A DNA stretch of 64,000 nt from a bacterium (GTDB lineage Bacteria > UBA10199 > 2-02-FULL-44-16 > JAAZCA01): positions 124,001 to 188,000 of the forward strand of contig JAJZQH010000005.1 of assembly GCA_021810905.1 (NCBI GenBank), read 5' to 3'. Of this stretch, positions 62,244 through 64,000 are shown piece by piece. The position numbers and the translations under genes were made by a program. The first letter of the stretch is position 1; the number at the start of each line of letters is the position of its first letter. The notes under the pieces were generated by a model. The model made no database searches, had not been told where the DNA came from, and saw nothing but the letters and a program-made list of their open reading frames with translations.

Positions 62244-63095
62244 ATGAAAATCACCAGGAACCTCTCTCTCGCGCGTCGATTCGTTTCATTCCTTCCACTG
62301 TTCATCATCGCCTCGCTCATCCTTGGAGCCTGCGGCAGCGGGGGAGAGCAGGGCATCATCGCCGCACCTGTATTCACCGCTCCCGCGCAAAAGCTGGCCG
62401 ACACCGCGAGCCCGAATTTCACGCAACAGCTCCTCGCGGAAGCCCAAGCCTACGAGCCGCTGCTCGGGCAGGCCGGTACGCAGGTGAATATGGGATACTG
62501 GTCAGGCCCCAATAACCACGGCAGCCTCGTGCGCGTCCTCGATTCGATAAACGCGCAGCCCGCAGCCGCGGCGCAGAAGGCGATCTGGGACGAAGGCGTG
62601 CAGTCCTCGATCCAGTATCCTGCGTATGTCACGATGCTCAATGAACACTGGTACGAGCGCGCGCAGCCAGTGGACGGCAAGGTCACGATCTATGGAGTGC
62701 AGTACACGGATCCGCATCCCGTTACGTTTCAGCAGGCCGACGATATCTGGGGACAGTACTCGCAGCGCTATGCGGACATGGCGACGTTTTTTCTGCAGGA
62801 GACCGGCAATCCCGTGAAGGCGTGGTGCTTTGTGGAGGGGGCGAAGTCGAACCGTATATTCTATGTTTATGAGCTTCCGGAGCTCGCTATGCTGGAGCAG
62901 GCAGGCGCCGTGCGCGTCTTCTTCGCAAAGACGCGCGATGCGGACTGGCAGAATGCTGATGACTGGATCGAGGGGACGGCGAACGCGCCTGCGCCGATTC
63001 AGGCGGATCTGCAACTGCTACCTGAAATACGCTCGCCCGTGGCTGGAGAGGACGAGACCGCTTTTGCGCGCGGCGTCCACTGGGACGATTTCTGA
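62244..63095 (+). CDS. Lipoprotein of unknown function
   Basis: A 283-residue lipoprotein with a basic N-terminus (MKITRNLSLARR), hydrophobic core and lipobox LGAC (C30), followed by GSGGEQG. The mature part has several Trp, Tyr and Gln-rich stretches (NMGYWSGPNNHGSLVRVLDS, TFQQADDIWGQYSQRYADM). I recognise no family. The ATG at 62244 lacks a ribosome site and lies seven bases after a perfect TATAAT, so the mRNA is likely leaderless. It ends 12 bases from the convergent ROK kinase gene. Confidence 0.65.
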   Translation: MKITRNLSLARRFVSFLPLFIIASLILGACGSGGEQGIIAAPVFTAPAQKLADTASPNFTQQLLAEAQAYEPLLGQAGTQVNMGYWSGPNNHGSLVRVLDSINAQPAAAAQKAIWDEGVQSSIQYPAYVTMLNEHWYERAQPVDGKVTIYGVQYTDPHPVTFQQADDIWGQYSQRYADMATFFLQETGNPVKAWCFVEGAKSNRIFYVYELPELAMLEQAGAVRVFFAKTRDADWQNADDWIEGTANAPAPIQADLQLLPEIRSPVAGEDETAFARGVHWDDF

Positions 63096-63107
63096 GACAA
63101 TCTACCG

Positions 63108-64000
63108 TCAAGGTTGCGAGGCTGCGGCGAGGGCCGCGGCTCCGAATATCTCCGCGTGCCTGGAATCGATCTCGCCCTTGTAGATCCTGATTGCATCAAG
63201 CCTCGCTGGTGGGAAGCCGTCGTGCACGAGGCCTTCTCTGATGCCAGTCTCAAAAAGATTGAAAAATCGCGCGATTCTTCCGCCGATGACGATGCTGTCG
63301 ATCGCCAGCGTGTGCAGCGCTGCGCCGATGGCCTTTCCCAGGTAGAAGCCGTACCTGTGCCACAGATGGAGCGCGGTTACGTTTCCATCACGTGTGAGCT
63401 GCGACATCGTTTCCGGCGTCATCGCGGAGGCCAGCGCCTTATACCCCCAGCTAGAAGTCTTCAAAGGATCGAGCCCGCATTTCTGCATCAGGTCGCGCGG
63501 GTCATCTACTTCCTGCTGCCAAAACATCGTCGCAAAGGCGGTTTCGCCGCATATCTGCTCCACGCAGCCGCTGCGGCTGCACATGCACTGAATTTCCTGG
63601 TCTTTCAAATATACTGAACTCTCGAATACCTTCACGTGCCCGAGATCGCCTGCAAAACCCCTGTCGCCCACGAAGAGCTTTCCGCCGATGATGATGCCGG
63701 CATCCACGCCGGCGCCAAGCGTATATACGAGGAGATTCTCAGCCTCGAGTCTGCGGCCTATGCCGAATCGATATTCACCCATCGCATTTGCATTGCTGAC
63801 TTTGGCTGCGGTGATCGTCAGGCGCGGAAATCTTTCCTGAAATAGCTTTTGCACATTGACGCCGTTGAATGCGGGCAGGTTGGGGGAGAGGACCACGCAG
63901 CCGCTCTTGTCCAGGAATCCGGGAAAGCCGATGCCCACGCCGTCGAGATCTTTTCCTTCCGAGAACGCTTGGCTTCTCTCCTCTATACCCTCTGCAACAC
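63108..64000 (-). CDS. ROK-family sugar kinase or regulator (5' partial)
   Basis: The C-terminal ~297 residues of a ROK-family protein, with the start beyond the window end. The frame is open through position 64000. ATP-binding segments include LLVYTLGAGVDAGIIIGGKL. The ROK zinc site is visible as GHVKVF, then CMCSRSGC followed by VEQICGE (His and Cys ligands). The substrate (glucose, N-acetylglucosamine or other sugars) cannot be read from the visible part. No helix-turn-helix is seen in this part, so a kinase is more likely than a repressor. It converges on the lipoprotein gene. Confidence 0.88.
   Translation of the reverse strand, partial: VAEGIEERSQAFSEGKDLDGVGIGFPGFLDKSGCVVLSPNLPAFNGVNVQKLFQERFPRLTITAAKVSNANAMGEYRFGIGRRLEAENLLVYTLGAGVDAGIIIGGKLFVGDRGFAGDLGHVKVFESSVYLKDQEIQCMCSRSGCVEQICGETAFATMFWQQEVDDPRDLMQKCGLDPLKTSSWGYKALASAMTPETMSQLTRDGNVTALHLWHRYGFYLGKAIGAALHTLAIDSIVIGGRIARFFNLFETGIREGLVHDGFPPARLDAIRIYKGEIDSRHAEIFGAAALAAASQP

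Noticed and set aside
1-64000. tRNA, rRNA, CRISPR array, prophage or insertion sequence
   Set aside because: No tRNA-like T-arm consensus, regularly spaced direct repeats, integrase or transposase frames were seen. The repeats found are short inverted elements only.

Overview
The window is a dense, GC-rich bacterial chromosome segment. It holds about 43 protein genes, most with clear Shine-Dalgarno sites. I see no tRNA, rRNA, CRISPR array, phage or transposase gene. Several traits point to a deltaproteobacteria-like Gram-negative lineage (Myxococcota, Bdellovibrionota or a related uncultured group). These are many lipoproteins whose lipidated Cys is followed by a glycine run, Myxococcus-type Cys-rich repeats, a TIGR02147-type protein, a Ser/Thr kinase fused to an ATPase and TPRs, OmpA and BamA-like outer-membrane proteins, and a cyclic beta-glucan synthase. 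The lineage is an inference from family content, not a measured placement.

Layout. 1-4.4 kb: the end of a lytic transglycosylase, two glycine-tethered lipoproteins and a cold-shock protein. 4.4-17.1 kb: typA and prfC (divergent translational GTPases), then a 3004-residue NdvB-type cyclic glucan synthase. 17.3-19.2 kb: a translation cluster of RluA-type pseudouridine synthase, EF-P and an S4 protein. 19.3-28.6 kb: accessory envelope genes, including a sialate-O-acetylesterase-like protein, a 1289-residue metalloprotease-like Cys-repeat lipoprotein and an SH3 lipoprotein. 28.7-33.5 kb: a thioredoxin-CcdA fusion, a second RluA-type synthase, a lipoprotein and ettA. 33.9-37.2 kb: an operon of TIGR02147 protein, lipoprotein and beta-propeller lipoprotein. 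37.3-38.9 kb: fumC and a small gene.

38.9-48.2 kb: a lipid-flavoured region. A minus-strand group (patatin phospholipase, B12 radical SAM, phosphatidylserine synthase) is divergent from a Ser/Thr kinase-ATPase-TPR protein that is followed by an acyl-CoA synthetase. 48.4-54.7 kb: an OmpA-domain protein, a secreted protein coupled to a BamA-like barrel, and an Nramp transporter fused to a universal-stress domain. 54.7-64 kb: a radical SAM-HhH protein, an HD-GYP protein, a caspase-like protein with an EF-hand-like loop, a beta-helix surface protein, two lipoproteins and a partial ROK kinase.

Most genes serve the cell envelope and translation. The best leads for new biology are the caspase-like protein, the kinase/lipid gene neighbourhood, the TIGR02147 operon and the large Cys-repeat lipoprotein. 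At the DNA level they are terminator-like hairpins in the leaders of csp, typA and the 23.7 kb gene, apparent leaderless promoters at fumC and the 62.2 kb lipoprotein gene, and several dispersed inverted-repeat elements, one of which supplies the ettA stop codon.
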